A stretch of DNA of 13,780 nt from JBHEMT01 sp046262435 (GCA_046262435.1 JBHEMT010000126.1:1-13780), one strand, 5' to 3'. Shown: positions 1-7,900, counted from the stretch's first letter. Made by a program: numbers and translations. The notes: generated by a model from the letters alone, not told the origin.

Positions 1-92
1 TCGGTCTGGAGCAACTCGGCGGCCTGGCCGAGGTGCTCCTCGTCGGCTACTGCAAGAAATGTGCGCAGCCACCCGACATTGATGCGGTCCAT
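1..92 (-). CDS. LysR-type transcriptional regulator, N-terminal fragment (cut by window edge)
   Basis: Reading the minus strand from an ATG at 92-90 gives an open frame to the window edge, about 30 residues, beginning MDRINVGWLRTFLAVADEEH and continuing LGQAAELLQT. This is the usual start of the LysR winged helix-turn-helix domain (LRxFLAVAEEgsfgrAAexL). The effector-binding domain lies outside the window, so the ligand cannot be guessed. No SD is visible before the ATG, and a promoter-like pair on the minus strand would place transcription start at or next to the ATG. The gene is divergent from the 138-residue gene at 209. LysR-family proteins usually control the divergent neighbour and themselves, and the intergenic dyads fit that. 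Family assignment is fairly firm despite the short fragment. Confidence 0.8.
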   Translation of the reverse strand, partial: MDRINVGWLRTFLAVADEEHLGQAAELLQT

Positions 93-100
93 GCATCAAT
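78..100. promoter_or_regulatory. Inverted repeat, candidate LysR recognition site
   Basis: Arms ATTGATGC (78-85) and GCATCAAT (93-100) are perfect 8-bp complements separated by 7 nt. This matches the LysR-family layout of two half-sites with an N7 centre. The repeat covers the LysR start codon and lies about 65 bp upstream of the predicted start of the divergent transcript, the classical position of a LysR recognition site. The arms are seen directly; binding is inferred. Confidence 0.6.
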
Positions 101-128
101 TGGAGCCACAAACTGCCGTTGATGTCAA
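99..128 (-). promoter_or_regulatory. Putative promoter of the LysR-type gene
   Basis: On the minus strand a consensus -35 TTGACA (128-123) is followed after 18 nt by TCCAAT (104-99), a 4 of 6 match to TATAAT. Six nucleotides later comes the ATG at 92-90, so the mRNA would be leaderless or nearly so. The -35 is strong and the -10 weak. Confidence 0.4.
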
Positions 129-130
129 CG
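117..130. promoter_or_regulatory. Palindrome CGTTGA-TG-TCAACG, candidate LysR activation site or operator
   Basis: Perfect 6-bp arms with a 2-nt centre. The half-site TTGAT(G) is shared with the dyad at 78-100, which supports recognition by the same protein. The palindrome contains a -35-like hexamer on each strand (TTGATG at 119-124 plus; TTGACA at 128-123 minus), so a bound protein would meet RNA polymerase in both directions. Confidence 0.55.
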
Positions 131-147
131 TGAAGGGTGGCTAGGCT
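119..147 (+). promoter_or_regulatory. Putative promoter of the 138-residue gene
   Basis: TTGATG (119-124), a 17-nt spacer, then TAGGCT (142-147). Predicted transcription start is near 154, giving a leader of about 55 nt. The imperfect boxes suit an activator-dependent promoter, and the two dyads are centred about 65 and 30 bp upstream of that start. Confidence 0.45.
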
Positions 148-187
148 GGGACTGCGGCGACACCTCGGCGCGGCGCCGACACCCACA

Positions 188-205
188 TGAGAAAGGGGAT
201 TCTCA
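188..205 (+). promoter_or_regulatory. Hairpin presenting the SD of the 138-residue gene in its loop
   Basis: TGAGAA (188-193) and TTCTCA (200-205) form a 6-bp, mostly A-U stem with a hexaloop AGGGGA (194-199). The loop holds the G-rich SD, 10 nt before the ATG at 209. The stem is weak, so it may only position the SD, or it may serve a loop-binding regulator. The structure is seen; its function is inferred. Confidence 0.45.
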
Positions 206-208
206 AAT

Positions 209-625
209 ATGTTGATTGGAAATGCGACAGCGGAGGTCCACTCGGCTCGCGTCCGCCATCGCCGTGAGATGGTGGAACGGACCCGGCTGCGCCGGCTGGT
301 GGAGCGGATCGACCGCGTCATCGAGTCCTGCGAGGAGACCCATCTCCAGGGGATCAAAGAGGTTCCCGACGAGCTTCGGGCCAAAACCGACCCGGTGTTC
401 ACCTTCGCCCGGCGGGCGGTGCGGCTGACCGGCAACGAGCCGGCACTGCGTGCGGTCGTGGAGTGCAGCTCGCGGCGGCAGATGAAGATCACCGAGGTCA
501 TGGACGCGCTGTGGAGCATCCAGGAGATCGTCTTCGACCTGATGCTGCCGTGGCGGACCGAACTGCCTGAGGACGTCGAACTTCCCGCGGCTTCGGCCGG
601 GCCCTGGCGGTACGACGCGGCCTGA
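209..625 (+). CDS. Protein of unknown function, 138 aa, divergent from a LysR-type gene
   Basis: I do not recognise this family. The ATG at 209 is preceded by an AAAGGGG SD, and the reading frame begins MLIGNATAEV. The protein is soluble-looking and mostly helical and charged. It has an Arg/Glu-rich front half (residues 12-60), a middle segment around residues 60-95 with ECSSRRQMK, a more hydrophobic stretch near 103-120 (ALWSIQEIVFDLMLPW), and a short Pro/Ala tail. No signal peptide, membrane segment, Cys pair or catalytic motif is evident. It sits alone: divergent from the LysR-type gene and convergent with the helicase, 29 nt away. The paired inverted repeats upstream suggest it is the regulator's target. 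The opposite-strand frame at the same place is taken as a shadow because only this frame has a leader, SD and promoter-like boxes. Confidence 0.7.
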   Translation: MLIGNATAEVHSARVRHRREMVERTRLRRLVERIDRVIESCEETHLQGIKEVPDELRAKTDPVFTFARRAVRLTGNEPALRAVVECSSRRQMKITEVMDALWSIQEIVFDLMLPWRTELPEDVELPAASAGPWRYDAA

Positions 626-654
626 CCCGCCGACCGCCGGGCGGATGTCCGGTC

Positions 655-3522
655 TCACTCGATGGCGGCGCGGCCCTCGTCGCAGACCGTTCGGTAGTCG
701 CAGCGGCGGCAGGTGTAGGTGCTTGGCTGGGGCGGGAATGCGCCGTCCCTCCAGGCATGCGCCAGTTCAGTGGCGGTGGCGTCGAGCTGGTAGTGCACCT
801 TGCCCAGCGACTTCTGGTCGAAATCGACCCGAACCCGTTCGGCGGTCTGGAGATAATGCAGCTCAACGGCAACCGGCGCCGCTGCGGTTCGCTGATGGAG
901 GGCAACCGCGTAGGCACGCACCTGGAGGTCGCGGGCGGCTGACTCCTGCGGCCGCGGCGGCCCTGTCTTGTAGTCGACCACGGTGGGAGGCGCGCCTGCC
1001 GGCAGGTCGATACGGTCGAAGCGGCCGCGCAGGTCGGCGACGGTCAGGGGCACGCTGAACTCGTCCTCGACGCAGTCGACTGCGGCCCCGGTCCACAGCG
1101 GGCTGGCGACGTAGCGGCGCAGCTGAGACTCGCCGTAGGCGTTGAGCTCAGGGTGGGTTCCGCGCGGGCCTCGGCCGGAACTCCAGGCCTGGCGCCACAA
1201 CGACGCGACGACCGCGGCATCCACCGGGGTCCCGGAGGCGCGCATGGTCGCGGCGTTCTGGAGCACAGAGTGAGCCATGGTGCCGAACCAGCTGCGTGGT
1301 GACGCGGCCACCGGCATGCGATAACGGCGTCGGTACTCGAAGCGCCGCGGGCAGGCGCGGAAGGCGATCAGCTCGGAGACGCTGAGCCGCAGCCGGCCCT
1401 CGGCGGGTGGCGCCGGGACGCGTCGCGCCGGCGTCGCGGGAACGGCGCGCTCGGCCTCGCGATGGCGGGTGGCGGGATCCCGGTCGACATCGCGAAGAAA
1501 CTGAGTGAGGCGCTCGTCGGCGTAGGAGCGGCGGTAGCGCCTGGCGCGGCTGAGCAACAGGCGGTCGCGGGCGCGGGTGGCGGCAACGTAGAAGAGGCGC
1601 CGTTCCTCGTCGGCGAGGGCGTCGCCGAGCGGCGGCGGCTCGGGGACGAGCTCGTCGGGAAGACGGAGCTGCGCCGCGGCACCCGAACGGCCCGGCCAGC
1701 GCCCCTCAATGCAGCCGGCGAGCACCACCACGGGCCACTCCAGCCCCTTGGCGCTATGGGCGGTGAGCAGGGCCACGCCATCCTCGATCCAGTCGACGGC
1801 GGCGATCTCGTCGGCGCTGCCGGAGTCGCGGAGGACGGCGAGATAGCGCAGCGCGGTGGTCAGCCGGCGGTCGTCGCTCCAGTCGGCGAAGCCCTCGAGC
1901 AGCTCGCCGAACTTGTTGAGGTTGGCGCCCATCTGGGCACGCGCGATGGGGGTGGCCTGGTCGAGCAGTCCGAGGTAGTCACTCTCGCCCAGCGCCTGTT
2001 CGAAGAGGTCGCGAACGTCGTCGCGCTGGGCATTGGCGTGCAGGGTGGTGACCGCCGCGACGCAGCGGGCGACGGCGGCGGTGTCGTTCTCGGTGAGATC
2101 GATACCGGTAGCGGAGCCGGTCCCACCGGGACCGGGCGGGGGAGGGATGAGCTGGGCCAGGGGCAGGTCGTGCTGGTCTACCGCGGCGACCAGCGCCCGG
2201 CGGCCCGCAGCCGACACCCGCCAGGAGGGGAGGTGGAGGCAGCGGAGCAGGGCCTGGGTGTCGTCGGGATCGGCCGCGGCGGTGAGCAGGGCGACCAGGT
2301 CCTTGACCTCGGGCTGCTGAAAGTAGCCCCGTCCGCCGTGGACCACGTAGGGGACCCCGGCGTCGCGCAGGGCGGTCATCACCGGGGCCATGTCGGCATG
2401 GCGGCGGAAGAGCCATGCGATGTCGTGGGGTGGAGTGCCCGCCGCCACCAGGGCGGCGCACTCGGCCGCCAGCGCGCGGGCCTCGCTGCGCTCGTCGGGA
2501 GCCTCCCAGAGCTCGACGGCCTGGCCCGCGCCGCGCACTGCGCGGAGGTGCTTGTCGATGCGCGACTCCTCCGGGGCGGTGGCGATGATGCTCCGTGCCG
2601 CGCTCACGATCTGCGCGGTGCTGCGATAGTTTTCGGTGAGGACGATGGTGGGGTGGCCCGCATAGACGCGGGCGAAGCGGTCGAGGTTGGCCCGGCTGGC
2701 GCCGCGGAACTTGTAGATCGACTGGTCGTCGTCGGCAACAACGAAGACGTTGCGGTGGCCCTCGACCAGGGTCTCGACCAGGCGGGCCTGGGCGTAGTTG
2801 GTGTCCTGGTACTCGTCGACCATGACCTGGGTGATCCGGTCCGCGACGGCGCGGCGCACCGCGGGCTGGTGGCGGAGCAACGACTCGGCGAGCAGGATGC
2901 AGTCGTCGTGGTCGAGCACCGCATGGCGGCGGTAGCGGTCGTCGAGGGCGCGGTAGACGGCGGCTGACTCCTGATGTCGCTCCAGCAGGGCGCGCTCGGC
3001 TTCGTCGGTGCAGGTGTCAAGGCGTTCCACGGCCCATTGCGCATAGGCCGCGGGGGTGACCAACTCCTGCTTGGCGGCCTCGATGACCCGGAGCAGAGGA
3101 TCGACCAGGTCGTGGGGGCGCAGCGGGTTCCACAGGGTGCGGGGACGGAGCTCACCGAGTACGGCCTCGCAGTGAAGCCAGCGCTCGGCGGCGTCGAGCA
3201 TGCGAAAGCTCGGGGCGACGCCCAACAACCAGCCCCAGTCGCGGAGCAGGCGGCGAGCGAAGGAGTGGAAGTTGAGCAGTGGCACCTGGGCGCTGAAGGG
3301 CCCGTGCACGGCCTCGGCGCGCTCACGCATCTCGGCCGCGGCCTTGATCGTGTAGGTGAGTACCAGTTGGTTCTCAGCTGGGACGCCGGCGCTGGTTAGG
3401 GCGAGGAAGCGCTCCACAATCACCCGCGTCTTGCCGCTGCCCGGGCCGGCCAGGACCAGGCACGGCCCCTGACGGTGGGCGACCGCCGCCTGCTGGGCCG
3501 GGTCGAGGGGAACACTGGGCAT
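655..3522 (-). CDS. UvrD/PcrA-like SF1 helicase fused to a RecB-type PD-(D/E)XK nuclease with Cys cluster
   Basis: The 955-residue protein combines an ATP-driven 3'-5' SF1A helicase with a nuclease, the layout of AddAB/AdnAB-type end-resection enzymes. Visible helicase motifs are LDPAQQAAV (6-14), Walker A AGPGSGKT (25-32), Walker B DEYQD (236-240), then ADDDQSIYKFRG, ENYRST, TAHSAKGLEWP and LFYVAATRARD. The C-terminal part has SVSELIAFRACPRRFEY with C724, H751 in GTMAHS, D836 in GRFDRID, and D850-x-K852 in VVDYKTG. CRRC and C947 near the end (C938, C941, C947) plus C724 match the four-Cys Fe-S staple of AddB/AdnB nucleases. The ATG at 3522 is chosen because the family N-terminus begins just before the Q-motif; a TTG at 3606 would add 28 unlikely residues. 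No second subunit gene is visible. Family firm; pathway role inferred. Confidence 0.9.
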   Translation of the reverse strand: MPSVPLDPAQQAAVAHRQGPCLVLAGPGSGKTRVIVERFLALTSAGVPAENQLVLTYTIKAAAEMRERAEAVHGPFSAQVPLLNFHSFARRLLRDWGWLLGVAPSFRMLDAAERWLHCEAVLGELRPRTLWNPLRPHDLVDPLLRVIEAAKQELVTPAAYAQWAVERLDTCTDEAERALLERHQESAAVYRALDDRYRRHAVLDHDDCILLAESLLRHQPAVRRAVADRITQVMVDEYQDTNYAQARLVETLVEGHRNVFVVADDDQSIYKFRGASRANLDRFARVYAGHPTIVLTENYRSTAQIVSAARSIIATAPEESRIDKHLRAVRGAGQAVELWEAPDERSEARALAAECAALVAAGTPPHDIAWLFRRHADMAPVMTALRDAGVPYVVHGGRGYFQQPEVKDLVALLTAAADPDDTQALLRCLHLPSWRVSAAGRRALVAAVDQHDLPLAQLIPPPPGPGGTGSATGIDLTENDTAAVARCVAAVTTLHANAQRDDVRDLFEQALGESDYLGLLDQATPIARAQMGANLNKFGELLEGFADWSDDRRLTTALRYLAVLRDSGSADEIAAVDWIEDGVALLTAHSAKGLEWPVVVLAGCIEGRWPGRSGAAAQLRLPDELVPEPPPLGDALADEERRLFYVAATRARDRLLLSRARRYRRSYADERLTQFLRDVDRDPATRHREAERAVPATPARRVPAPPAEGRLRLSVSELIAFRACPRRFEYRRRYRMPVAASPRSWFGTMAHSVLQNAATMRASGTPVDAAVVASLWRQAWSSGRGPRGTHPELNAYGESQLRRYVASPLWTGAAVDCVEDEFSVPLTVADLRGRFDRIDLPAGAPPTVVDYKTGPPRPQESAARDLQVRAYAVALHQRTAAAPVAVELHYLQTAERVRVDFDQKSLGKVHYQLDATATELAHAWRDGAFPPQPSTYTCRRCDYRTVCDEGRAAIE

Positions 3523-3629
3523 ACGCCGAATGAGACTGCCATGCGGCGTCAGCTGTCTGTCGCTTCTCTCGCAGGGCGGCCGGCGGGGTCGATCGGTAGC
3601 CGTCAACCGGGGGGGCCCGGGGCATCCGC

Positions 3630-3635
3630 TACACT
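3630..3635 (+). promoter_or_regulatory. Possible -10 box for rpsU (TACACT)
   Basis: TACACT fits TANNNT. No convincing -35 lies at the right distance, where the sequence is a G/C run. It would give a leader of about 80 nt before rpsU. The same hexamer recurs before the gene at 13188. Weak evidence. Confidence 0.35.
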
Positions 3636-3690
3636 TGACGTGGCCTCGAACCGGTGCGTCCGCGCCTGGTCGAGAGCACGACGATTGCCG

Positions 3691-3716
3691 CTTCGCGCGG
3701 CGCGAAGGAGGTGATC
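3691..3716 (+). promoter_or_regulatory. rpsU leader hairpin overlapping an extended Shine-Dalgarno
   Basis: AAGGAGGTGATC (3705-3716) is a 12-nt perfect complement of the conserved 3' end of bacterial 16S rRNA. Its first three bases are the end of a 7-bp hairpin, CTTCGCG (3691-3697) with CGCGAAG (3701-3707) and a CGG loop. C3688-C3689 could also pair with G3710-G3711 and close more of the SD. The start GTG lies 11 nt after GGAGG. This is a plausible site for translational control, not shown to be one. Confidence 0.55.
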
Positions 3717-3722
3717 CCGACC

Positions 3723-3905
3723 GTGTCGGAGGTGAAGGTCCGCGAGGGCGAGACCTTCGAGAGTGCGCTGCGACGCTTCAACAAGAAGATCAAGCAGAAC
3801 GGCATCCTCTCGGAGGTGCGTCGGCGCGAGCATTACGAGAAGCCGTCGGTGCGGCGCAAGCGCAAGCTGGTCGCCGCCAAGAAGCGACGCGTCAAGGCCG
3901 CCTGA
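3723..3905 (+). CDS. rpsU: 30S ribosomal protein bS21
   Basis: This small-subunit protein binds near the 16S rRNA platform close to the anti-SD. The 60-residue product begins MSEVKVREGETFESALRRFN and continues with KKIKQNG, RREHYEKPSVRRKRK and a basic tail, the standard S21 pattern and length. The GTG at 3723 is chosen because it follows a full-length SD (3705-3716) and gives the family N-terminus. An in-frame ATG at 3654 would add 23 unrelated residues that run through the SD. The gene is divergent from the helicase and is closed by an intrinsic terminator at 3926-3957, so it is probably its own transcription unit. The unusually complete SD and its overlap with a hairpin suggest dosage control. 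Confidence 0.95.
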   Translation: MSEVKVREGETFESALRRFNKKIKQNGILSEVRRREHYEKPSVRRKRKLVAAKKRRVKAA

Positions 3906-3925
3906 GGCTGATGCGCGTTGAGACG

Positions 3926-3957
3926 CGGGCTCGCCTTGTAAGGCGGGCCCGTTTTTT
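3926..3957 (+). terminator. Intrinsic terminator after rpsU
   Basis: The left arm CGGGCTCGCCTT (3926-3937) pairs with AAGGCGGGCCCG (3940-3951), 12 pairs with one T-G wobble; the innermost pairs probably open to a TTGTAA loop. Six T residues follow at 3952-3957. This is a canonical Rho-independent terminator. It ends 3 nt before the ybeY start codon. Confidence 0.9.
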
Positions 3958-3960
3958 CTG

Positions 3961-4416
3961 ATGCAGGTCACCGTGGTGCGCGCCGAGGAGCTCAGCGTGG
4001 GTGCGCTCACGCTGGCGCGCGCCGCCGGGGTGGCCACCGTGTTGCGGCGGTGCGGGGACGAACTGGACGTGGGCCGTCGTTCGCTGGGGGTGCGGTTGAC
4101 CACCGACGCCGAGCTGCGCAGCCTGAATGCGAGGTTTCTCGGGGTGGACGCGGCCACCGACGTGCTTGCCTTCCCAGCCGATGAGCCGCGTCACGTGGGA
4201 GACATCGCGATCAGCGTGGAGCGGGCGGCGGCCCAGGGCGACGACGCCGTCGCCGAGCTCCGCCTGCTTGCCGTCCACGGGCTGCTCCACTGCCTCGGCC
4301 ACGACCACGACGAGCCGGCGCGTGCGGCGGTGATGACCGCGCTGACCCGGCGGCTGCTGCCGGCGCAGGCTGTCCCCGAGCTGGTCGTCGAAGCCGGCAC
4401 GCCGCGGGGGAGATGA
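3961..4416 (+). CDS. ybeY: Endoribonuclease YbeY (16S rRNA 3'-end maturation)
   Basis: YbeY is a zinc-dependent single-strand endoribonuclease for 16S rRNA 3' maturation and 70S ribosome quality control. The 151-residue product has the family core: LRSLNARFLGVDAATDVLAFP near 52-72, GDIAIS at 80-85, and the metal motif HGLLHCLGHDH with H106, H110 and H116. The start MQVTVV aligns with the usual YbeY N-terminus. There is no SD before this ATG, because the T-tract of the rpsU terminator ends at 3957. Expression may therefore rest on terminator read-through or a leaderless mRNA. It is followed after 4 nt by pth. The C-terminal 15 residues are family-variable. Confidence 0.93.
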   Translation: MQVTVVRAEELSVGALTLARAAGVATVLRRCGDELDVGRRSLGVRLTTDAELRSLNARFLGVDAATDVLAFPADEPRHVGDIAISVERAAAQGDDAVAELRLLAVHGLLHCLGHDHDEPARAAVMTALTRRLLPAQAVPELVVEAGTPRGR

Positions 4417-4420
4417 CCGC

Positions 4421-4996
4421 GTGGCAACTTTGGTGATCGGTCTCGGCAACCCCGGCGGAGAGTACGCGAGCACGCGGCACAACGCCGGATGGGGCTGCCT
4501 CGACGTGCTCGAGCGGCGCGGCCGGTTTGCGCGGGAGCGCAGGGAGGGCCCGGCCCGCGTACGTGACGGCGCCATCGAAGGTTTCGACATCGTGCTGGCG
4601 CGTCCCCACACCTTCATGAACGAGTCGGGGAGGGCGGGCCACCATCTGACCCGGCGCCTTGGCGTCGATCCGCGGGATGTGGTGGTGGTCCACGATGACC
4701 TTGACCTCCCGTTCGGGCGACTGCGGGTGCGCCGCAACGGCGGCGCAGGGGGGCAGAAGGGGGTGCTCTCCCTCGCCGACTCCTGGCGAACGCAGGACTT
4801 CCTCCGGGTGCGGATCGGCATCGGCCGGCCGCCCGAGGGCGACGACGCCATCACCCATGTCCTGGGGCGGTGGACGCCGGAGGAGCGCCTTCGGCTGCCG
4901 GCGGTGCTGGAGCGGGCTGCCGATGCCGTGGTTTCGCTGATCCGGCGCGGGCTGGACGCGGCGATGGCCGAGTACAACCGCGTTGCCGATGTCTGA
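4421..4996 (+). CDS. pth: Peptidyl-tRNA hydrolase
   Basis: Pth cleaves the ester bond of peptidyl-tRNAs dropped by stalled ribosomes, recycling tRNA in the cytosol. The 191-residue product has GLGNPGGEYASTRHN with catalytic H20, TFMNESG with N67, HDDLDLPFG with D92, and VRIGIGRP. The usual GGHNGL loop reads GGQKGV, a tolerated variant. The start is a GTG at 4421 with a GGGGGAG SD lying in the end of ybeY, only 4 nt after the ybeY stop. It overlaps mfd by 8 nt (ATGTCTGA), so the three genes are probably cotranscribed and translationally coupled. Length is normal. Confidence 0.96.
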   Translation: MATLVIGLGNPGGEYASTRHNAGWGCLDVLERRGRFARERREGPARVRDGAIEGFDIVLARPHTFMNESGRAGHHLTRRLGVDPRDVVVVHDDLDLPFGRLRVRRNGGAGGQKGVLSLADSWRTQDFLRVRIGIGRPPEGDDAITHVLGRWTPEERLRLPAVLERAADAVVSLIRRGLDAAMAEYNRVADV

Positions 4997-7900
4997 CCTC
5001 TCTCTGCGCGCCCGGTTGGATGCGCTTCCCACGCTCCGCGGGCTGGCCGACGGTTCAGCCTCGGTTCTGGCAGGCGTCCCGCAGGGCGCGGTGGGGCTGG
5101 TGGCATGGTGGCTGGCGCAGTCCACCGGCCGCCAGGTGCTGCTGGTGGCGGCCGATGCCGAGGCGGTGTACGGCGACTGCGTCCCCTGGTGCGCGGAGGA
5201 CCTTCTGCAGCTCTTTCCCGGCGCGGACACGCTGCCGTTCGACCGGGTTCCGCCGGGCGAAGAGGTGAGTCGCCGGCGGCTGGGGACCCTCGCCGGGCTG
5301 CGGGCAGGCGGCCCGCAGGTCGTGGTCGCCTCGCCGGCCGGCCTGCTGCGACCCACCCTGCCGCCGCCGCTGGTGCGTGAGGGCGCCATGAGTCTGCGTC
5401 CGGGAGACAGCGTGCCCCCGGAGACCGTGGTCCGGCGCCTGCTCAGCCTGGGGTACCGGCGCGCGGTGGCGGTGTCCGCGCCCGGCGAGTTCGCGGTGCG
5501 TGGCGGGATCATCGACGTCTTCGGCCTTGACCGCTCGCGGCCCTGGCGGGCCGAGTGGTTCGGTGACGAGGTGGACGGGCTGCGCGCCTTCGAGGTCGAG
5601 ACCCAGACATCGGTGAGTCCGCTCGCCGAGGTTCAGATCTGGCCGGCGCGGGAGCTCGACCTCCGCCCCGACGCGGTGGGCGAGGCCCTGCGCTTGCTCA
5701 ACGGCGTGCGCCTGGCGAGCTGTCGCGAGGAGGTCCAGGAGAGCTGGGAGAGAGACCGTGAGCGACTCGAGCTCGGCGCCTATGACGAGGGCGTTGACGT
5801 CTTCGCCCCGTACCTGTCGGCGTTCGAGCCGACCACCCTGCTCGACCATCTGGGTCCAGACGCGGTCGTGCTCCACGTCGGCGGCCGGGAGCGAACCCGC
5901 CGCGAGGGGCGCCGCTATGTGGACGAGGTGGAGGCGCTGCGCACCCAGGAGGAGGGGCGGGGAGAACTCCCCGGAGGGGCGCGTTCAGGAATGACCGACG
6001 TCGACGCGCTGTGGAGCATGCTGGACGGACACCGACACCTCGACCTGCTGCGCGACACCCCGCACCGTGCCGGCGTGGTCGACCTGGGCTGGACCGGGGC
6101 CGAGGGTTTCGCGGGACGGTTCGAGGCCCTGGCGCCGGCGCTGCGCCGCCGGCTGGAGGCCACCCACACCGTGGTGCTGCTGTCCCGCCAGGGCGGCCGG
6201 GTGGATGAGCTTCTTCGCGAGCAGGGACTCGACCCGGTGGACCTAGCCGAGTTGGATGCGAACACCACGGTGCTGCCCGCGGGGGCGTGTCTCAACCTCT
6301 ACGGTGAGGCGTCGGCCGGGTTCAGCGCGCCGGACGCCGGGCTCGACGTCTACACCGACCACGAGCTGTTCGGTCTCGCCAAGCGACGCGGCTCACCGCT
6401 CGCTCGCGGTGCTCGCAGGGCGCTGTCGACCTCCTCCCGCGGCAGCCGGTCGGCATCGACCGGAAAGGCCGCCGCCAAAGCCTTCACCATCCAGTTCCAG
6501 CCGGGAGACCTGGTGGTGCATCGTGACCACGGGATCGGGCGTTTCCTGGACATGCGCCGGGTCAGCGGTGACGACGGCGAGCACGAGTACATGACCCTCG
6601 AGTACTCGGACGGCAACCGCCTTTTTGTGCCAGTGGCCCACCTCGACCGAGTCGACCGGTACATCGGCGGTTCCGACTCGGCTCCCACGCTCTCCCGGCT
6701 CGGTACCGGTGAGTGGGAGAGGGTGAAGCGCCGGGTCAAGGAGCGCACCGAGGAGGTTGCCCGCGAGCTGATCGGGCTGTACTCGCGCCGCGAGGCCGCG
6801 GCGGGGCACGCCTTCATGCCCGACGGGGCCTGGCAACGCGAGCTCGAGGCGTCCTTTCCGTACCAGGAGACTGCAGACCAGGAGCTCGTCCTCGAGGAGA
6901 TCAAGCGCGACATGGAGACGTCGAAGCCGATGGACCGAGTGGTCTGCGGTGATGTCGGCTTCGGCAAGACCGAGCTGGCGCTGCGCGCCGCCTTCAAGGC
7001 CGCGGTCGAGGGGCGCCAGGTGGCGGTGCTGGTGCCGACGACGGTGCTCGCCCAGCAGCACTACGCCACGTTTTCGGCGCGGTTGGCTGCCTTCCCGGTG
7101 ACCGTCCGTCAGCTCTCGCGCTTCTGCACCGAGGACGAGATTCGCGACACGCTGGCGGGCTGCCGCAGCGGGGGTGTCGACATCGTGGTCGGCACCCACC
7201 GGCTGCTCCAGAAGGACGTGACGTTTCACAACCTTGGCCTGGTGATCATTGACGAGGAGCAGCGCTTCGGGGTGCTCCAGAAGGAGCGCTTCAAGGAGTT
7301 GCGCGTTGCCGTCGACGTGCTCTCCCTGTCGGCCACTCCGATCCCCCGCACCCTGCACATGTCGCTGGCGGGCATTCGCGACCTGTCGGTGATCCAGTCA
7401 CCGCCGGAGGAGCGGCAACCGATCAAGACGTATGTCACCGCTCGAGAGGACGGTCTCGTGGCCGAGGTGATCGGGCGCGAACTCGCGCGGGGAGGCCAGG
7501 TGTTCTACCTGCACAACCGGGTACAGACCATCCAGATTGAGGCGGACCGCCTGCGCGAGTTGCTCCCGGATGTGCGCATCGCGATCGGCCACGGGCAGAT
7601 GCCCGAGGGCGCACTCGCCCTGGTGATGCGCCAGTTCGCCGAGGGCGAGGTGGACGTGCTGGTGTGCACCACCATCATTGAGTCCGGGCTCGACATCTCC
7701 AACGCGAACACGATCGTGATCAACGATGCGCAGCGGTTCGGGCTGGCGCAGCTGTATCAGCTGCGTGGCCGGGTGGGCCGGTCGGGGCAACGCGCCTACG
7801 CGTACTTCCTGTACCCGCCAGAGCGTGCCCTGACCGAGCGTGCTGACAAGCGGCTCGACGTGATCACCGACCTCCAGGACCTCGGAGCCGGCTTCAAGCT

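Noticed and set aside
626..654. CCGCC/GGCGG hairpin between the two convergent stops, as a bidirectional terminator
   Set aside because: Only a 5-bp stem in GC-rich sequence and no T-tract on either strand.
203..658. 151-residue frame on the minus strand across the 138-aa gene
   Set aside because: No SD or promoter, and it overlaps the end of the helicase gene. The plus frame has leader, SD and divergent regulator.
1462..2967. 501-residue open frame on the plus strand opposite the helicase
   Set aside because: It mirrors the codon bias of the high-GC helicase gene, which has complete family motifs. The opposing frame shows no recognisable domain and Gly/Val/Asp-rich composition.
3523..3606. 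TTG start that would lengthen the helicase by 28 residues
   Set aside because: The extension is Arg/Pro-rich, has no SD, and lies before the normal family N-terminus.
3654..3722. ATG start that would lengthen bS21 by 23 residues
   Set aside because: The extension would run through the perfect SD, and S21 proteins begin at the GTG-encoded residue.
3892..5512. Long minus-strand frames opposite ybeY, pth and mfd (404 and 433 residues)
   Set aside because: They are Arg/Pro/Ser-rich shadows of genes with unmistakable motifs on the plus strand.
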